A stretch of DNA of 64,000 nucleotides, taken from positions 21,473,640 through 21,537,639 of the forward strand of contig NC_064623.1 of assembly GCF_023898315.1 (NCBI RefSeq). The letters run 5' to 3'. Positions 44,480 to 57,559 of the stretch are shown here, one piece after another (the stretch's first letter is position 1; the number at the start of each line of letters is the position of its first letter). The stretch comes from Schistocerca nitens (taxonomy: Eukaryota; Arthropoda; Insecta; Orthoptera; Acrididae). Position numbers and translations under genes: made by a program. The notes beneath the pieces were generated by a model, which saw only the letters and a program-made list of their open reading frames with translations, ran no database searches and was not told the DNA's origin.

Positions 44480-46865
44480 ACATTGAGACTTGTTAACTAT
44501 GTAGTAGAATGAAATTATTGCTAATGTAAATGTAGACAGCTGCCTCTTAAACTTACTTCACTATTAATCCAGCATGTTTTTAGGATATAATTCTCCTTCT
44601 GAAAAGTAACTTGAAAGAGTAAATAATGTTACAAAGAAAAAAAAATCTTGAAAGCTTATTTTAATACAGATGATGCACCCAGCCACGTAAGTAACAAACA
44701 ATTTTCACACAGTCTTAGTCTGTATATGTAATGTGTCTGGACAGTTTGGTAGAGCATGTAATTATTGCAAAACCTCGCAGAACTATGCTCTCAGTAGTTC
44801 CGCCAGAGGTCCGAGGTGTCCTGTACCTTGGAGCACGGGATCAACATGATCACTCTGCATGCTGATCACATTCCAGTAGAGCCCTCTGGTCTCCAGTCAT
44901 GATTGCCGTTTGAGAGCCAACCAGTCAGTGCCATCATTATCATTGTGTAAGTCTAGTTTCCTGGGCACTGTCATTGAGCCTCTTCCACGTCCTTCTGTCC
45001 ATATATAACCCGTCACGGAAAACGTAATCCGTTGTCCTTCATATGGCAGTAAGATCGTCTCGATGGTATTCATTCCATGGGTTTGGCGTGTTCTTGCAGG
45101 ATGTTTTCCAGTCACCTATCTTTCCAAATTTATTTGGGCTGCTCTTGTTGGCTTCAACCTTAGTACATCGCTATATCACGTAAAAGGGATGTCTTGTCTT
45201 AATTCCGGCTTCCTTCCTCATTCCTTAACTTCTCCGTCTTGGACTTCAAGATGGTGAATCTAAGGAATTTTGTTTCTGATGCCTGGAGTCTTGATGACTG
45301 TATTTGCAAAGGTACATGCTTTGATACCATAGATCAGTATTGGTATGAAGTAGCTATTAAACATCACTAATTTTGCTTTTTCTGGAATAATTTTATCCCA
45401 TAAAATGGTCATTCCATGCCAAGTGGTCTAATTTTGTAAAAAGTTCCTAAGTGACTATCACAGATATTAATGAAATTTTGTGTGAGCACTCATACATGTT
45501 CCCAGTGAATATTGCCACATTTTTACTTTCACCAGTGTAATACTTACAGAGATAATAGTTATTTGTTGGACTCTGCAATATTTTTTGAAAGAAACAGAGC
45601 TGTTCCATTTTGTACAACTTTTGTGCGCTCTCTTACAAGGAATAATACAAAAAGTTATCATGAATGATATGAATTTAGATAATTTGAAATGAATGTGGCC
45701 AAAGAAATAGCTACTTGAAAAAGAATGTGAAATTGAGCTTTTTGTATCTCTTGAAGTAATTGTGGGATAAATCTGAAACTGTGCATGTAATAACTTACCA
45801 ACACAAGGTCATAGAATATAAATTTGAGTTCTCTTACAAATTTCCAGTAGTTTACAAATTGGGGCCAAAAATTGATTAATGTTGTGAAAATGCCAAAAAT
45901 GGGCACTTTCAGCCCTCTCTTGTGTAAAAATAATTTTCTGCAAATTATTCTAAAGCACCGTCTTCCAAACCATATAAAAAAACTAAGATTTGGTTTTGTA
46001 ATGCGGGCACATAGGGCCCCATGTAGATCCAGGAGATCTGAGAGAACATAAAGAATTTAATAATCATAGTGTTCTCATTTTTTATATGTCTAGTAATTTG
46101 AGATAATCACTTTAGCTTCTAAGCATGGCAGTCTGAAATCAGGAATTTAAAGAATCACTATGAAAAGTGTCCTAGACCAAAAGCATAGCTTCTGCAGTTG
46201 CTAGCTGTTTCATACCACATGGCAATGGACTCATACTAATGGGGGACAAGGCCAAAAGCAGGGAATCAATAATGAAGTAGAAACAAAAGCTTGGAGTCAG
46301 TTCTGCCATCATTACATAGCTAAATATCAAAGTTTGCATCTCAAGGATATTTAATTTGGTCTAGCAGTTAATAGAAAGAACAAGCTTGTGACAGCCGATT
46401 AATAGGTAGATTATTATGCCTACAGATCTGTTTCAATTCTGCACTAAGTTCATTAATGGCATTAAATTTGCTTTCATCAGCAAAGGAGAAATTGTACAAA
46501 CAGAAGTGTCAGAAGAAGAAAATAGGTGTACTCTAGCAGGAACTAGAGAAAATCGTTTTTTGCCAGCTGATGGAACACAGTTCAGGTCAGCAGAATTTGA
46601 TATGACACATCACCTTTTCTGGCCAAAATAGAAACATTTACAGGAACTATGAATGTGGTTCTCTTAGCAGAGAGGATAGCGTACACTGGAAATTACTTTT
46701 CTTTTTAAATTACAGAACTAAAGTTTTGCCTGAAGCAATTGAAAATCAGCTTGCCATACAAGGACTTCAGTTGTGTAAATTATAAAATATAGTTATGGAG
46801 GACTATAGTCTAAGAGTATCATGTAGGACTTTACAAATTTTAAATCTTCCTTGATTAATAGCAAA
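44480..46865. other. Intergenic, no gene seen
   Basis: About 2.4 kb. 44740-45350 is less AT-rich and may be an old repeat I cannot name. 45350-46860 is AT-rich without a supported open frame; a 71-codon frame at 46416-46631 has no family resemblance that I recognise. Confidence 0.4.
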
Positions 46866-46867
46866 CT

Positions 46868-49006
46868 CTGTAAGATGTATAAAAGTAAATTAGCAATATG
46901 AAGCTTGATAATGATTCATATACTGAGAAAGGTAACAACAAAATGAAGTCAACTTGGGAGATAATAAATAAAAATATAGGTAGACACAAAAGAAAAGATA
47001 GCAGCTTTGTCATTAAAAGTGGGGGTAAAACTGTTAAGGACCCACTTCAGATTGCCAACATATTTAACAAACATTTCACAAATATAGCCATAAAATTAAT
47101 TAAAACTAAATGCAATTCCAATAGCAAGGTAAAAATCCCCATGAATGACATGACAATGTTACTTTATCCAGTAACTGAATCAGAGGTACTAAATGCTATA
47201 AATAAGTTAAAAAATAAAATGTCATGTGGGTGTGATGGGATTCCTGACAAAATCATTAAGCAAAGTGCAAGAAACCTAGCCTCACATCTCACTGAAATTA
47301 TAAAGGAATCTTTTAAGACAGGGGTTTTTCCATCAAAACTTAAAATGTCAACTATAAAGCCACTTTACAAGAACGGTGGTAAATATGAAGTTAGTAACTT
47401 TAGGCCTTTATCAATGTTGTCAGGTTTCTCAAAAATAATAGAAAGGATAATGTATCATAGACTACACTAATTTCTTATTGAGAACAGAATATTGGTTAAT
47501 GCGCAAAATGGTTTCCGTAAAAGTAAATCAACTGAAACAGCCATCTTCAATCTTTTTGCAACTTGTTCTAAATTCCATAAATAGAAAGGAATTAAATTGT
47601 GGATTGTTTTTAGACTTATCAAAGGCCTTTGATGTCATCGACCATAAGTTACTGCTTAGGAAGTTATACACCTATGGGATACGTGGAGTTGCCCACAAAT
47701 GGTTTGAATCATATCTGTTGGACAGGTATCAGAAGGTGGAGATAAGCCATGCAGATAGGACATATTCATCAAGATTCGAGAGAGTTTTGTACGGAGTACC
47801 CCAGGGATCTGTGTTAGGGCCATTACTGTTTTTAATATTTATCAGTGACCTACCAAGTCAACTATCTGAAGAAGAGGCAGTACTGTTTGCTGACGATGCA
47901 AGTTTGTTTGTTAAAGCAAATAGTGAAGCTGACTTAGAGGAAAAAGTCACATTAGCAACAGACGAAGCACACAGATGGTTTAATGAAAACAGACTCACTG
48001 TGAATGCCAAAAAAACAACGTGGATCAACTTAAGACATATTACAAATAAAATAAAAACTAACCTTACAGTAGAACTGGGTAAGTGTAAGACTGAACAAGC
48101 ATCATACACTAAATTGTTGGGAGTATGGTTTGATGAACACTTAAGATGGGAAAAGCATGTAATATCATTGAACAAAAAATTAAGTCAAAAATTTTATATA
48201 CTTAGAATGCTTAAAAGCTCATGTAATATTAAAACAGTGTTATGTGTTTATTTCTCATTCATGCACAGTTTATTAAGATACGGTGTACAGTCTAACAAAA
48301 CATTCATTTAGACTACAAAAGAAGGCAGTCAGAATAATAAAAGGTGTAGGATATAGAGACTCTTGTAGGCATGCTTTCAAAGAATTAAAAATCATGACAC
48401 AACCATCTTTATACATATATGAAAGCATATGTTTCTTACAAGAGCACGAGGAATTTTCTAGATTAGGAAGCAGAAATAATTTACACAGAGAAATTCATAA
48501 AACAGCTATGTATCACAAAAGTGTACTATACCAACCGAAAATCCTCTACAGTGCTCTCACCAAAGAACTAAAAATAATACCAAAACTGCACATATTTAAA
48601 AGAGAATTAAGAAATATGTTACTGAGCAATAGTTTTTACAGTATTGAAGAGTTTATGAATCATTGACAATAAAAGCGCAATTAATATTTCCCTGACATAA
48701 TAAATATGTGTAATTGCTCACATTTAAATACTTGCTGTTTCTGTGAAAGTGTGAAAGAGTGTTAATGTAAGAATGGAAATACTCTTTGATGTGAGAATCA
48801 CTAGCTTTTTTTTTGTATGTTGTTATCCTACTTGTATATTTTTATGTTAATGTTTTATAGTTCTATTAAAATTGTAATGTCTATGTGACAAGTAAATTCA
48901 ATTATAAATTTTCATGTACATGTATTTTAAATTGTAATGTTTATTGACAAGTTCTATGTCATTTTGATGATGTGCTACAAGGACGCTAATAAATTGAATT
49001 GAATTT
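46868..49006 (+). mobile_element. CR1/L2-like LINE, 5'-truncated, well-preserved RT
   Basis: Starts in the EN-RT linker (MKSTWEIINKNIGRHKRKDS), runs through the reverse transcriptase and C-terminal domain to 48666, followed by an AT-rich 3' UTR ending in AATAAATTGAATTGAAT at about 49006. The endonuclease is absent, so 5' truncation during insertion is likely. Confidence 0.85.
46898..48666 (+). pseudogene. LINE reverse transcriptase, three lesions
   Basis: Blocks in order: [131 protein letters not shown] (catalytic FADD at about 47886), WFNENRLTVNAKKT, LLGVWFDEHLRWEKHV, LRYGVQ, and a C-terminal RELRNMLLSNSFYSIEEFMN. Broken by a stop at 47468-47470, a frameshift near 47560 and another near 48290. 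The sequence is otherwise well kept, suggesting a fairly recent copy. The FYSIEEF tail recalls the C terminus of the 15-20 kb LINE. Confidence 0.88.
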
Positions 49007-49347
49007 GGTGACCCTCTACACGTGAATACTATTTAATTGTATTTTGCAACGTATGACAATAATCCGGAAATACTGTCTGTAATATGTTTTGTGATCATAT
49101 CCTATCGTAAATCGAAGTATAAAAATTAAAAACAATGTTTTAGCTCTTTTCCAAATAATAATTATGAATCCTGGTATAGTTATTTTCACCGATTGCCGGA
49201 AATGCAACTCCCGTTTTACCTAGTAGTGTTGTTTACTTTTCTGCCCAGTGTTAACAGCTGATGAAAATAATCCGTGAAGTTTCCTTACGTTAGGAATGTG
49301 GAGTGTACTCAACGACAGTGATATGACTTTAAAAATGACAGAGCTCT

Positions 49348-49475
49348 GCAATCAGTCTCCTTTTCTTTCAGGCTTTATTAGAGCTAATCTAGATTTCGGC
49401 TGTATCTTATCCAGTATCATGGCTCGGAACTAGCCGAAATCTAGATTTAGCTTTAAAGAAGGGACGACCGATTGC
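49348..49475. repeat. Imperfect foldback repeat
   Basis: Core arms AGCTAATCTAGATTTCGGCT (49382-49401) and its complement at 49432-49452 (one extra A). The outer arms are weaker, GCAATCAGTCTCC (from 49348) against the complement of CGACCGATTGC (to about 49475). The core loop is about 30 bp. It may be a small foldback/MITE. It lies about 0.9 kb upstream of the ACBD3-like exon. Confidence 0.75.
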
Positions 49476-50351
49476 TCCCTCATTTTAAAAATAATCCGTC
49501 TAAAATCTGGCTAATAATCTGCTCTCATCAGTGGCTTTCTTTGTTTTCTTTCTTTCTTAAACTCAGCTGCTTAAAACTCAACTTCGACATAGAAGAACGT
49601 GGAGTGCAGGGATGACGTTTCTGAACGCGAAGAATTTCCAAACAATGTTCAAAGTAATTGGGGGAAAAAAAAACTACGCGAATGATACATAGCCGCTTGA
49701 TTTGGCCACGAGGCTGGCTAGAAGTATTTGTGTACTTTAAATTAGATTTTGTGACAACTAAAACAGTCAGAAAAAGGAATCTGTGCCGAAAGACGGACGT
49801 TTGTAGCTGATCATATCCAAATACAAAGATTCAACAATTTGTGGTTGCACAGTCGGAATGCAAAAAACCCATTGTCATTTCCGCATATACGAGTATTGTA
49901 ATTTTGCTGATACTACTACTGCTCGCTAATTAACATAAATGTACACCAAGTAATGTGTAAAATGTTGACGTCTGCGTAGCTACTGTTTGTCGACAGACTG
50001 AACAGCGAAAGAACATCGCTGGCGGGTCGTCGTGATGTACGGTGGAGTTGGAGTATTGTGCGTTGGCAAGAGAGGAAAATGAACAGTGTTTATTAAGCTG
50101 AACTTGCACATTCTTTAAGAGGATGAAAACTAATAGGAGGTAACGAGGTGCTTGAAGATGTGTTGAAGGAATTAGATGTAACTGGTACTGAGAAAGGCAT
50201 CTAGTGTGCTACTGCGAAATAACAATACGAATTCCAAGAGAGAAAAACTGGGGCGTCGATTTGTGCAACCAAAAACTGTTATGCTCATAGTAATAAACAG
50301 ACTCTTACAACATAATTCGGTACCTATAAGTCCAAGGGGCTTATAGATGCA
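49476..50351 (+). promoter_or_regulatory. Upstream region and 5' UTR of the ACBD3-like gene
   Basis: No transposon recognised. 49980-50060 is locally GC-richer (GGCGGGTCGTCGTGATGTAC) and could contain the promoter or first transcribed bases. Inference from position only. Confidence 0.4.
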
Positions 50352-50535
50352 ATGGCGACGAATGGCGAAAGCAGTCATCTTGACAGCCAGCTAGACCGGC
50401 TAAGTATAGGATCGGAGGAAAGCATAACACGTTCACACATTGATGGAGAGCTAAGTAAGGAGGATGAGGAAGCCTTGGAGAAATGGGGATTCCAATTGAA
50501 AGATCTATATCGGCTTGCCCTTAGGTTTTATAAAG
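50352..50535 (+). CDS. ACBD3: Golgi resident protein GCP60 / ACBD3 homologue, first coding exon
   Basis: ACBD3 is a peripheral Golgi scaffold that binds giantin and PI4KB; its N-terminal part is an acyl-CoA-binding domain. This exon encodes 61 residues plus one base: MATNGESSHLDSQLDRLSIG, an acidic linker, then EKWGFQLKDLYRLALRFYK. The last segment corresponds to the RWGFGLEELYGLALRFFKEK region at the start of the human acyl-CoA-binding domain. Donor AAAG|GTAAG follows 50535. The start is the first ATG in frame and fits the variable, low-complexity N terminus of the family. The next exon (expected to encode a KAFHPTYEEKLK-like stretch) was not found before 64000, so the following intron is probably longer than 13 kb. 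The family call rests on about 20 residues. Confidence 0.75.
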
Positions 50536-50940
50536 GTAAGAATGTCATCTTTTAAAAAAGAAAATATAGTATAGCATTTGCATTGCTGAAGGAAAATAGT
50601 TTAGAACTTGACATTGGAAGTACCATCTGTCCTGTGAACAAGGTGCTGATGTTTAAGTATTTCTACCAGTAAGTCTAGTGATTGTTATTGGTTTTTCTGA
50701 AAGCAGGTGTTCCAGTCCCAAACAGTATTATATTTATAGTTTGTCACATTCTATAGGCCTAATGCATTCTAGATTTGAATAAAGTTTCCTTTGATGTGTA
50801 CTTGGTTTTATCCCTTGACACCAGGAAAAATAGGAATGACATCTTTTCATATTTGTATTCTTTCTTTCAATAAATTTCTATGATATGATAAAGGCCACAT
50901 TAATAACATAACAAAAATAACTCCATTTAGAAACCAACAT
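50536..50940. other. Intron of ACBD3-like gene, no gene seen
   Basis: AT-rich intron start without recognisable features. Confidence 0.4.
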
Positions 50941-51150
50941 TTACATCTACATGAATACTCTGCAAACAACTAAAGTGCATGGCAGAGGGGTACTGACCCT
51001 GCTACCACATGTTAGGCTTTCTTCCCATTCCAATCATATGTAGATTATATTTAAATTTCTCCATGTATGCTGTAAAACATCAGGTGTAATATTTGCAAGT
51101 ACAGTGAATAATTGCTGCCTTAATCATATTGCATTTTGAAATACATTTGC
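50941..51150 (-). mobile_element. LINE 3'-end fragment, antisense
   Basis: TTACATCTACATGAATACTC followed by TGCATGGCAGAGGGGTAC matches the antisense 3' ends at 3.3 and 54.4 kb. Only about 100-200 bp are recognisable, i.e. a strongly 5'-truncated copy. Confidence 0.6.
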
Positions 51151-53028
51151 AGTCGTAGTTAATCTCTGATGTCATTAGTCAAAGCAGATGGGTAGAAGCA
51201 AAAGCCATTGGTTTTCCTTACCTTTTTTCAAGTTTTTGACTTTCCAGTTCTAAACAGGTTAAAGTTTGAAGTCTTTGGGCTGCTAGTGTGTAGTTTCTGA
51301 TCAATTCACACTTTATGATTAAACAATACTGTATGTAGTAACACTTTCAGTGTGTGTTTTCATACTATTTTTCAGAACTTCTGTTGAATTTGTAGCAGTT
51401 AGGAACACCATTGAGCATGTAAGAAAAAAACTTTTATTTTCATCTACAGAAAACAGCTGTGTATTACTTTCATTTGCCAGTAAGAACATACCAGTTGTCA
51501 TGTGCCTTTACAGTAGTACCACAATCGCCATCAGTTGCCCAACAGTTAGGATTATTTTGTTGCATGGTATTGTTGGGGATAGTCAAACAGATCTCGACCA
51601 TGATTCTGTAAGGGAATGATGCAACATTATATCCAACACTACTCTGAACACTGCCACTGAACTCCCTCATTGTGTAGGCTCATGAGAAACGATGGATAGT
51701 TGATACATGATATTGGTAACTATGATTTAGAATAACTCGTTTGCAAGGTTTGAAGTGGAGGACTTGGAATTTTTCATGGACACAATTGTAATCAGAGTTG
51801 AAAAATAGTTTTAAAATTCCTAGCACCTGGAGTCAAATGCTACTCCATGTATTTGTAGTTCCACATCTAGTGTGACTTTAATTTTAAAGTACTCATCAAT
51901 TCCCACCGAATATGGTGCTTGAAGGTCTCTCAGGCATGCAGCTGGATTGATTGATCGTTGTAGAATTAATTTTCGACCATGGAAGGTAACACTGACCTAA
52001 AGCAACCCACTAATCAGAAACTGGTGAACATTGCATTGAAACCAACCACAAAATGAAACGAAAAGGTACAAAAAGTGTGCACAACACATCCCACTATTGA
52101 GACTGTGTATACAAGCAAGCTATTGAAATCTGGCTACATGGGAACCTAATCAACAACAACAATGTATTTCAATTTAGTCACGTGTGGGCTCCAGCACTGA
52201 AAATTCTCCAAACACAGTGAAAGCGGAACACTGCGCACGCCAAAGGTGGAGCGCAGACTGAGGACCGCACTCGAATCGTGAGCGCGAGCTACCACCACCA
52301 CTGTGGCATCACATAGTGTGGTCCATACATGGGTTCAGTTGATGGGGAGACTATATATATGACCCACAGGTCCAGGATGTCAATGAGCAGGGGTAACCTG
52401 ATGATGGCATTTTATGCCATCAAAAAATCTTTTAACAATGGTCAATCAACCTGTTTGCAAGCCTGAGAGACTATCAAGCTGATAAACTTTGATGAGATCG
52501 CTGCAAACGTGGTACTGTTTGTAACTGGTTGCTTCTTTGTATTTTGTGAATAATTGCAGTAATTCTTTAAAATTATTTTTAAATGATAAAATGTTGCCGT
52601 TGCAATCAACATATTATTTTAGGTGCTACAATTTTATGTTGGACATTACTCAGCATATATGTGGTCTGATTTATAATTAATAAAAATAATGTAGAAAATG
52701 TAGGGTAAAAGTGCATTTACGGTGTACCACAGCTTTCCCACTACATGCTGCTGTTTGTAGTTGTCGACACGATGAATTGTGGGAAGTTAACTAAACAAAT
52801 CTCGAGTTGGTTGTTGGTAGCCAATCAGAGTGCTTGTTCATAATTTGCTGTGTTTCGTAAATAAAATTAGCTGAGTATTAACAACATTGTCGAAATTTTC
52901 TGTGAAATCGGAAATAAGACATAAAAGGAGCGTATTGTGATAACGAACATGTGTTTCTGGCTATATTACACATCAATCTATCACGGCACTTGTATTTTCA
53001 TGTTGAGTTTTGTTGGCTACGTCAACTT
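51151..53028. other. Intron, no gene seen
   Basis: AT-rich. 52150-52450 is GC-richer and may be part of an unidentified repeat (it includes GTAACCTGATGATGGCATTT). No supported coding frame. Confidence 0.4.
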
Positions 53029-53030
53029 GT

Positions 53031-53335
53031 AACCAAATTGTCACATTCCATTGTAACAAAGGCCTTGGGCTTTGCTACTTGTTAGTTGGTCAGCACATTA
53101 AATTTTCTTCCATTCACATTCACTCATAACAAAATTGTCACATTTGAACCTAATCTAGGCCCCGGGCTGTGCCACACGTTACTATGTCAGCATATCTAAT
53201 TTCTTTTACTTTCGCATGTGTAGGCTTTGCAAAATTGCAACCAAATTGCCACACTCCAATGTAACCTAGGCCTCGGGCTACACTACAGTTGATTCAGTTA
53301 GCAAATCCAGTTTTCTTCCCTTTCTGCATATCAGA
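53031..53335. repeat. Imperfect tandem repeat, three units of about 100 bp
   Basis: Units start near 53031, 53128 and 53239. Each shares AAC(C/A)AAATTG(T/C)CACA, then an AGGCCTTGGGCT-type block (AGGCCCCGGGCT, AGGCCTCGGGCT), then a GTCAGCA/TTAGCAAAT block and a TTTTCTTCC-like stretch. Confidence 0.75.
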
Positions 53336-54393
53336 AACAAATTTTCTTATTCTTTGGAAAGAAGTAATTAAACTCAGCTATTCTCAGATATGTGAACCGA
53401 TTGGCTACGACTGACGAAAACAAATTGCCAACAACAGCAAGTGGCGGAAGAGCCTGGTTCACTGAATAGCACTTCAGTCAGGGTTAGTGTCGGTTTCTGT
53501 GTCCTGTTACTTAACTAGTAACCAAACCAGGGTGTCATTGCATCAACCACACACAGATAAATTATAATGAGTATTCCACAATACTAAGTCTTAGGCCACT
53601 ACTATTCTTGCTGTGTGTTAATGCTATGCCATTTCATTTGGGTCATTTAAACCTACTGGTACTGGAGGTCAGTGTATCCTGTGAGATAATGATGCTGTGG
53701 CATGTGATGTTGGACATGCACAAAGAGGAAGAGAACCAAACATTGACAATTACCTTTTTTGTGTTTGTGTGTTATTTTGTATAATGTAGATTGACAGATT
53801 AATCTGTAGTGTAGTCTGAGGTATAGATTAGGATGAAAGGTGACAGTTTGGTAGTGAATGTCTTAGGTTAGGTTGAAAGGCAACAATGTGGATATGAAGT
53901 AGCAAGGTAGTATCAAAGCTTCTGCTTATTCTTTTATTTACACTAGTAGGCAGAGTTAGTCCTTTTTGCTGGGTGCACCAGTAATTAATGCCAAGTGCAA
54001 AGGCATCAGCAGAGAAAATAGTGAACATTTTTGTAGAGCATGCTAAATGGTATAGCACAAATTGGCTAGCATTAATATTTGGGGCAGGTTCTTTTTGGGG
54101 TAGGGGAGAGGGGAGGGTAGACAGTTTATCCACTTGTGTACTGTCAAGAGTGCTCCATCCCAGTTAATTTACTGAACCAGCAATGTATAATAAATTGAGC
54201 AGGCTACATATTTTGAAGGTTTTTGGGTTAACTTGAACTGCAAGTGTGCAGTAGAGTTGCTAAAATGTTTTGATACATCTACTTCTAGCATAAAACTAAT
54301 TTGTTCATGTTTGCTTACTTGGTGGAGGGTGCCCAAGAGCTCATTAAATTTGACTGTTAATAATATCAGTTGATGCTAACTCAAATTTTGTTT
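53336..54393. other. Intron, no gene seen
   Basis: No recognisable gene or element; a short G-rich stretch lies at 54098-54118. Confidence 0.4.
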
Positions 54394-55233
54394 TATCTAC
54401 TTCTATACTCTGCAAGCCACCTTATGGTGTGTGGCAGATGGTACGTCTGGTACCTGTGAATCCCACGCACTTGAGCAATATTCTAGAACTGATTGTACGA
54501 GTGATTTGTAAGCAGTCTTCTTTGTAGACTGTTTGCACTTCCCCAGTGTTCCACCAGTAAACAAAGTCTCCCACCTGCTTTACCCATGACTGAGCCTATG
54601 TGATCATTCCACCCCAGGGTATGAGGGCATGCCCTCGTCTCACTCACTTTCGTGCATATGCACCAGTCTGTGTGGATTGGGAACTTCTTGCGCCCTGGCT
54701 GCTGCCCCTGGCACTGCCACAGACGTCTCTTCAGTCACAGCATCATTACCATTAACTTTTCCAGCCATTCCTGTTTTGTTCATGAAGGGTGGATGGGAAA
54801 TATGATAGCTTATTTTCTCAAAGTGATCATTTCGCAAGATGTGTGTTAGGAAATATGATGTTCCTCGACTCCCCTTGTACATAGAGGATCTGAGAATGTC
54901 AGCAGTAACCTCCGTGATGCACAGAGCCTTCCTTGTACTGTCTGCCACTGGAGTTTGTTGAATGTATCTCCAACACTCCCACACTTGCTCTACAGTCCTG
55001 TGAACAAGCGTTCCATGCTTCATTGGACCTTCTCTTAGTTAAATCTTTTAATACTGCTTATCCTGTGAAGAAACACTCCACACTTCGTGAGACCTTCTCT
55101 TAGTTAAATCTTTTAATACTGCTTGCTAGGCATCCCAGGCTGATGAACATTATTCAAGAATATCTCGAAAAAGCATTTTGTAAACCACTTCTTTTGTTTA
55201 TGAATTTTACTATGAGCCTCAGTTTGCTATATA

Positions 55234-56682
55234 CACTAATGCTCATAAATTAAGGATAATGCTGACACATGGTGAAACAACACTCTGGTGGGCAGTTTGA
55301 GGTTTTAAATCACCTCAGGCTATGACCATGTGGCGCATTTGACTTGTGGTCATCGCACGGTGGCACTCACAGCAGTCCACATATCCAGATGTGTGTTGGT
55401 GCATGTCAGAGTGCGGTGCAGCGAGTAAGTGTGCAGACTTTTTTAGACGTGCTAATGGTGACTGTGTGTTGGAAATGGCTCAAAGAACACACATTGATGA
55501 TGTTATGAGGGGTAGAATACTAGGGCGACTGGAAGCTGGTCGTAGCACGGGTCCTCCGTGTGCCACAAAGTGTGATCTCACAATTATGGCAACGATTCCA
55601 TCAGACAGGAAACGTGTCCAGGCGCTACAGTACGGGACGTCCACAGTTTATAACACCACAAGAAGACTGATACCTGACTAGCAGTGTCCGCAGGCGGTAA
55701 CGAAGTACTGCAGGTAGCCTTGTTCGGGACCTTACTGTGGCCAGTGGAACAGTTGTCTCCAGACACACAGTATACAGACGACTGAACGCACATTGTTTAT
55801 TCACCTGGAGACCTCCAAAGTGCATTCCACTGACCTCTGGCCACAGGAGAGCTCGTGAAGCCTGGTGTCAAGAACACAGTACATGGTCATTGGAACAGTG
55901 GTCCCAGGTTATGTTCACGGACGAGTCAGGTATAGTCCGAACAGTGATTCTCGCCAGATTTTCATCTGGCGTGAACCAGGAACCAGATCAGATGTCCTTG
56001 AAAGAGACCTGTGTGGAGGTTGTGGTTTGATGAGTGGTGTGGGATTATGATTGGTGCATGTACACCCCTGCATGTCTTTGACAGAGGAACTGTAACAGGC
56101 CACGTGTATTGGGACGTCATTTTGCACCAGTATGTCCGCCTTTTCAGGGGTGCAGTGGGTCCCACCTTCCTCCTGATGGATGATAACACATTGCCCCACT
56201 GAGCTGCCATCATGGATGAGTACCTTGAAATGGAAGATATCAGGCGAATGAAATGGCCTGCCTGTTCTCCAGACCTAAACCCTACCGAGCATGTCCAGGA
56301 TGCTCTCAGTCGACGTGTCGCTGCACGTCTTCAACCTCCTACGACTCTTCAGGAGCTCCGACAGGCACTGGTGCAAGAGTGGGAGGTTATACCCCAGGAG
56401 CTGCTCAACCACCTGATACAGAGTATGCCAACCCATTGTGCGGCCTGTGTGCGTGGTGATCATATCCCATATTGATGTCGGGGTACATGCACAGGAAACA
56501 GTGGCTATTTGTAACACATGTGTTTCGGGATAGTTTTCTGAACTTATCACCAGTACCATGGACTTACAGATCTGTATTGTGTGTGTTCCCTACGGGGTCT
56601 ATGCTATTAGTGCCAGTTTTGTGTAGTGCCACGTTGTGTGGCACCACATTCTGCAATTATCCTTAATTTATGAACATGAGTG
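55234..56682 (+). mobile_element. Tc1-like transposon nested in antisense LINE
   Basis: Ends CACTAATGCTCATAAATTAA (left) and its complement TTAATTTATGAACATGAGTG (right), TA at 55232-55233 and 56683-56684, length 1449 bp. Transposase relic on plus: MAQRTHIDDVMRGRILGRLE (55475), IWREPGTRSDVLERD (about 55970), then MDDNTLPH (second Asp region, about 56178) and [20 protein letters not shown] (Glu region, about 56252), ending at GDHIPY (56475). Several frameshifts. Confidence 0.92.
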
Positions 56683-57078
56683 TACATTACCTGCTATTTG
56701 TTTTATTGGTCAATCCACTTTAGGTCGCTGTGGACAGCTAATCTGAGAGGTATTTTACAGTTGTTATGGTATCCAGTGATTTCTCACCAATGGTGTAATT
56801 GAGCAGTAATGGATGTCTCCACCTATTTACTCTCAATCTTACGTTATTTACCTTTAGGGTAAACTGCCAGTCCCTGCACCAAGCTTTCGATCCTCTGCAG
56901 GTCCTCTTGCAGTTCACTACAGTCTTTGCAACCTTCCTGTAGACAACAGCATCATGGAGCTTCCAACATTATCCACTTGATCAGCAATATAAGTTGTAAA
57001 TATTAGTACATCTATAACACTCCTTTATGTTACCCCCAAAATTACCTTTTCGTTTATCAATTTTCATCCACTGAGAAT

Positions 57079-57118
57079 GTTGTGTTGTGTTGTGTTGTGT
57101 TGTGTTGTGTTGTGTTGT
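57079..57118. repeat. (GTGTT)8 microsatellite
   Basis: About eight units of GTGTT/TGTTG within the decayed LINE. Confidence 0.92.
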
Positions 57119-57559
57119 AACTTCAAGGAAAGCTCTATCCAATCTCATATATTATCCATTATTCACTAACTTGAAGTTTGTTCTCTGTAAGGCAGTGCAG
57201 AAGTGTATTGGATTCCTCCCAAAAACCAAGGAACATGACGTCAAATGTAGCTATATTGGCTCTACTAGTTTCAACTATTTAGTAATTTTCAGTAGCTCAT
57301 AATACTTCACAGTGTCCAATGGCTGTGTCAAAATGTGTTATGACTGAGAAGGTATCTCCTCAAGCCCCTGATAGAAGACTCTACAGAGATCTTCTGTTCT
57401 TCGACAAGAGTTGTTCAGGAAGTTGGCAGTTCGTTTTTGTCTCACATGACCAACTTGCAATAACCTCCTGTTTTTATCAGTCTCCCCGATGTGTGGTGTG
57501 TCATCTTTGCTATTATTCAGCATTTATTAACACAGCAGCCCTGTTCTTTTGATAAATAT

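Larger units (their letters stand above)
54394..57530 (-). mobile_element. Antisense CR1-like LINE, split by a Tc1
   Basis: The left end is the antisense 3' terminus (CTACTTCTATACTCTGCAAG, GTGTGGCAGATGGTACGTCT). It continues through segments like those at 3.8 and 13.4 kb to 55231, is interrupted by the Tc1 at 55234-56682, and resumes at 56685. The minus strand there reads short LINE-like pieces (EDLQRIESLVQGLAVYP-like near 56900-56850). Heavily decayed; the limit near 57530 is approximate. Confidence 0.6.
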
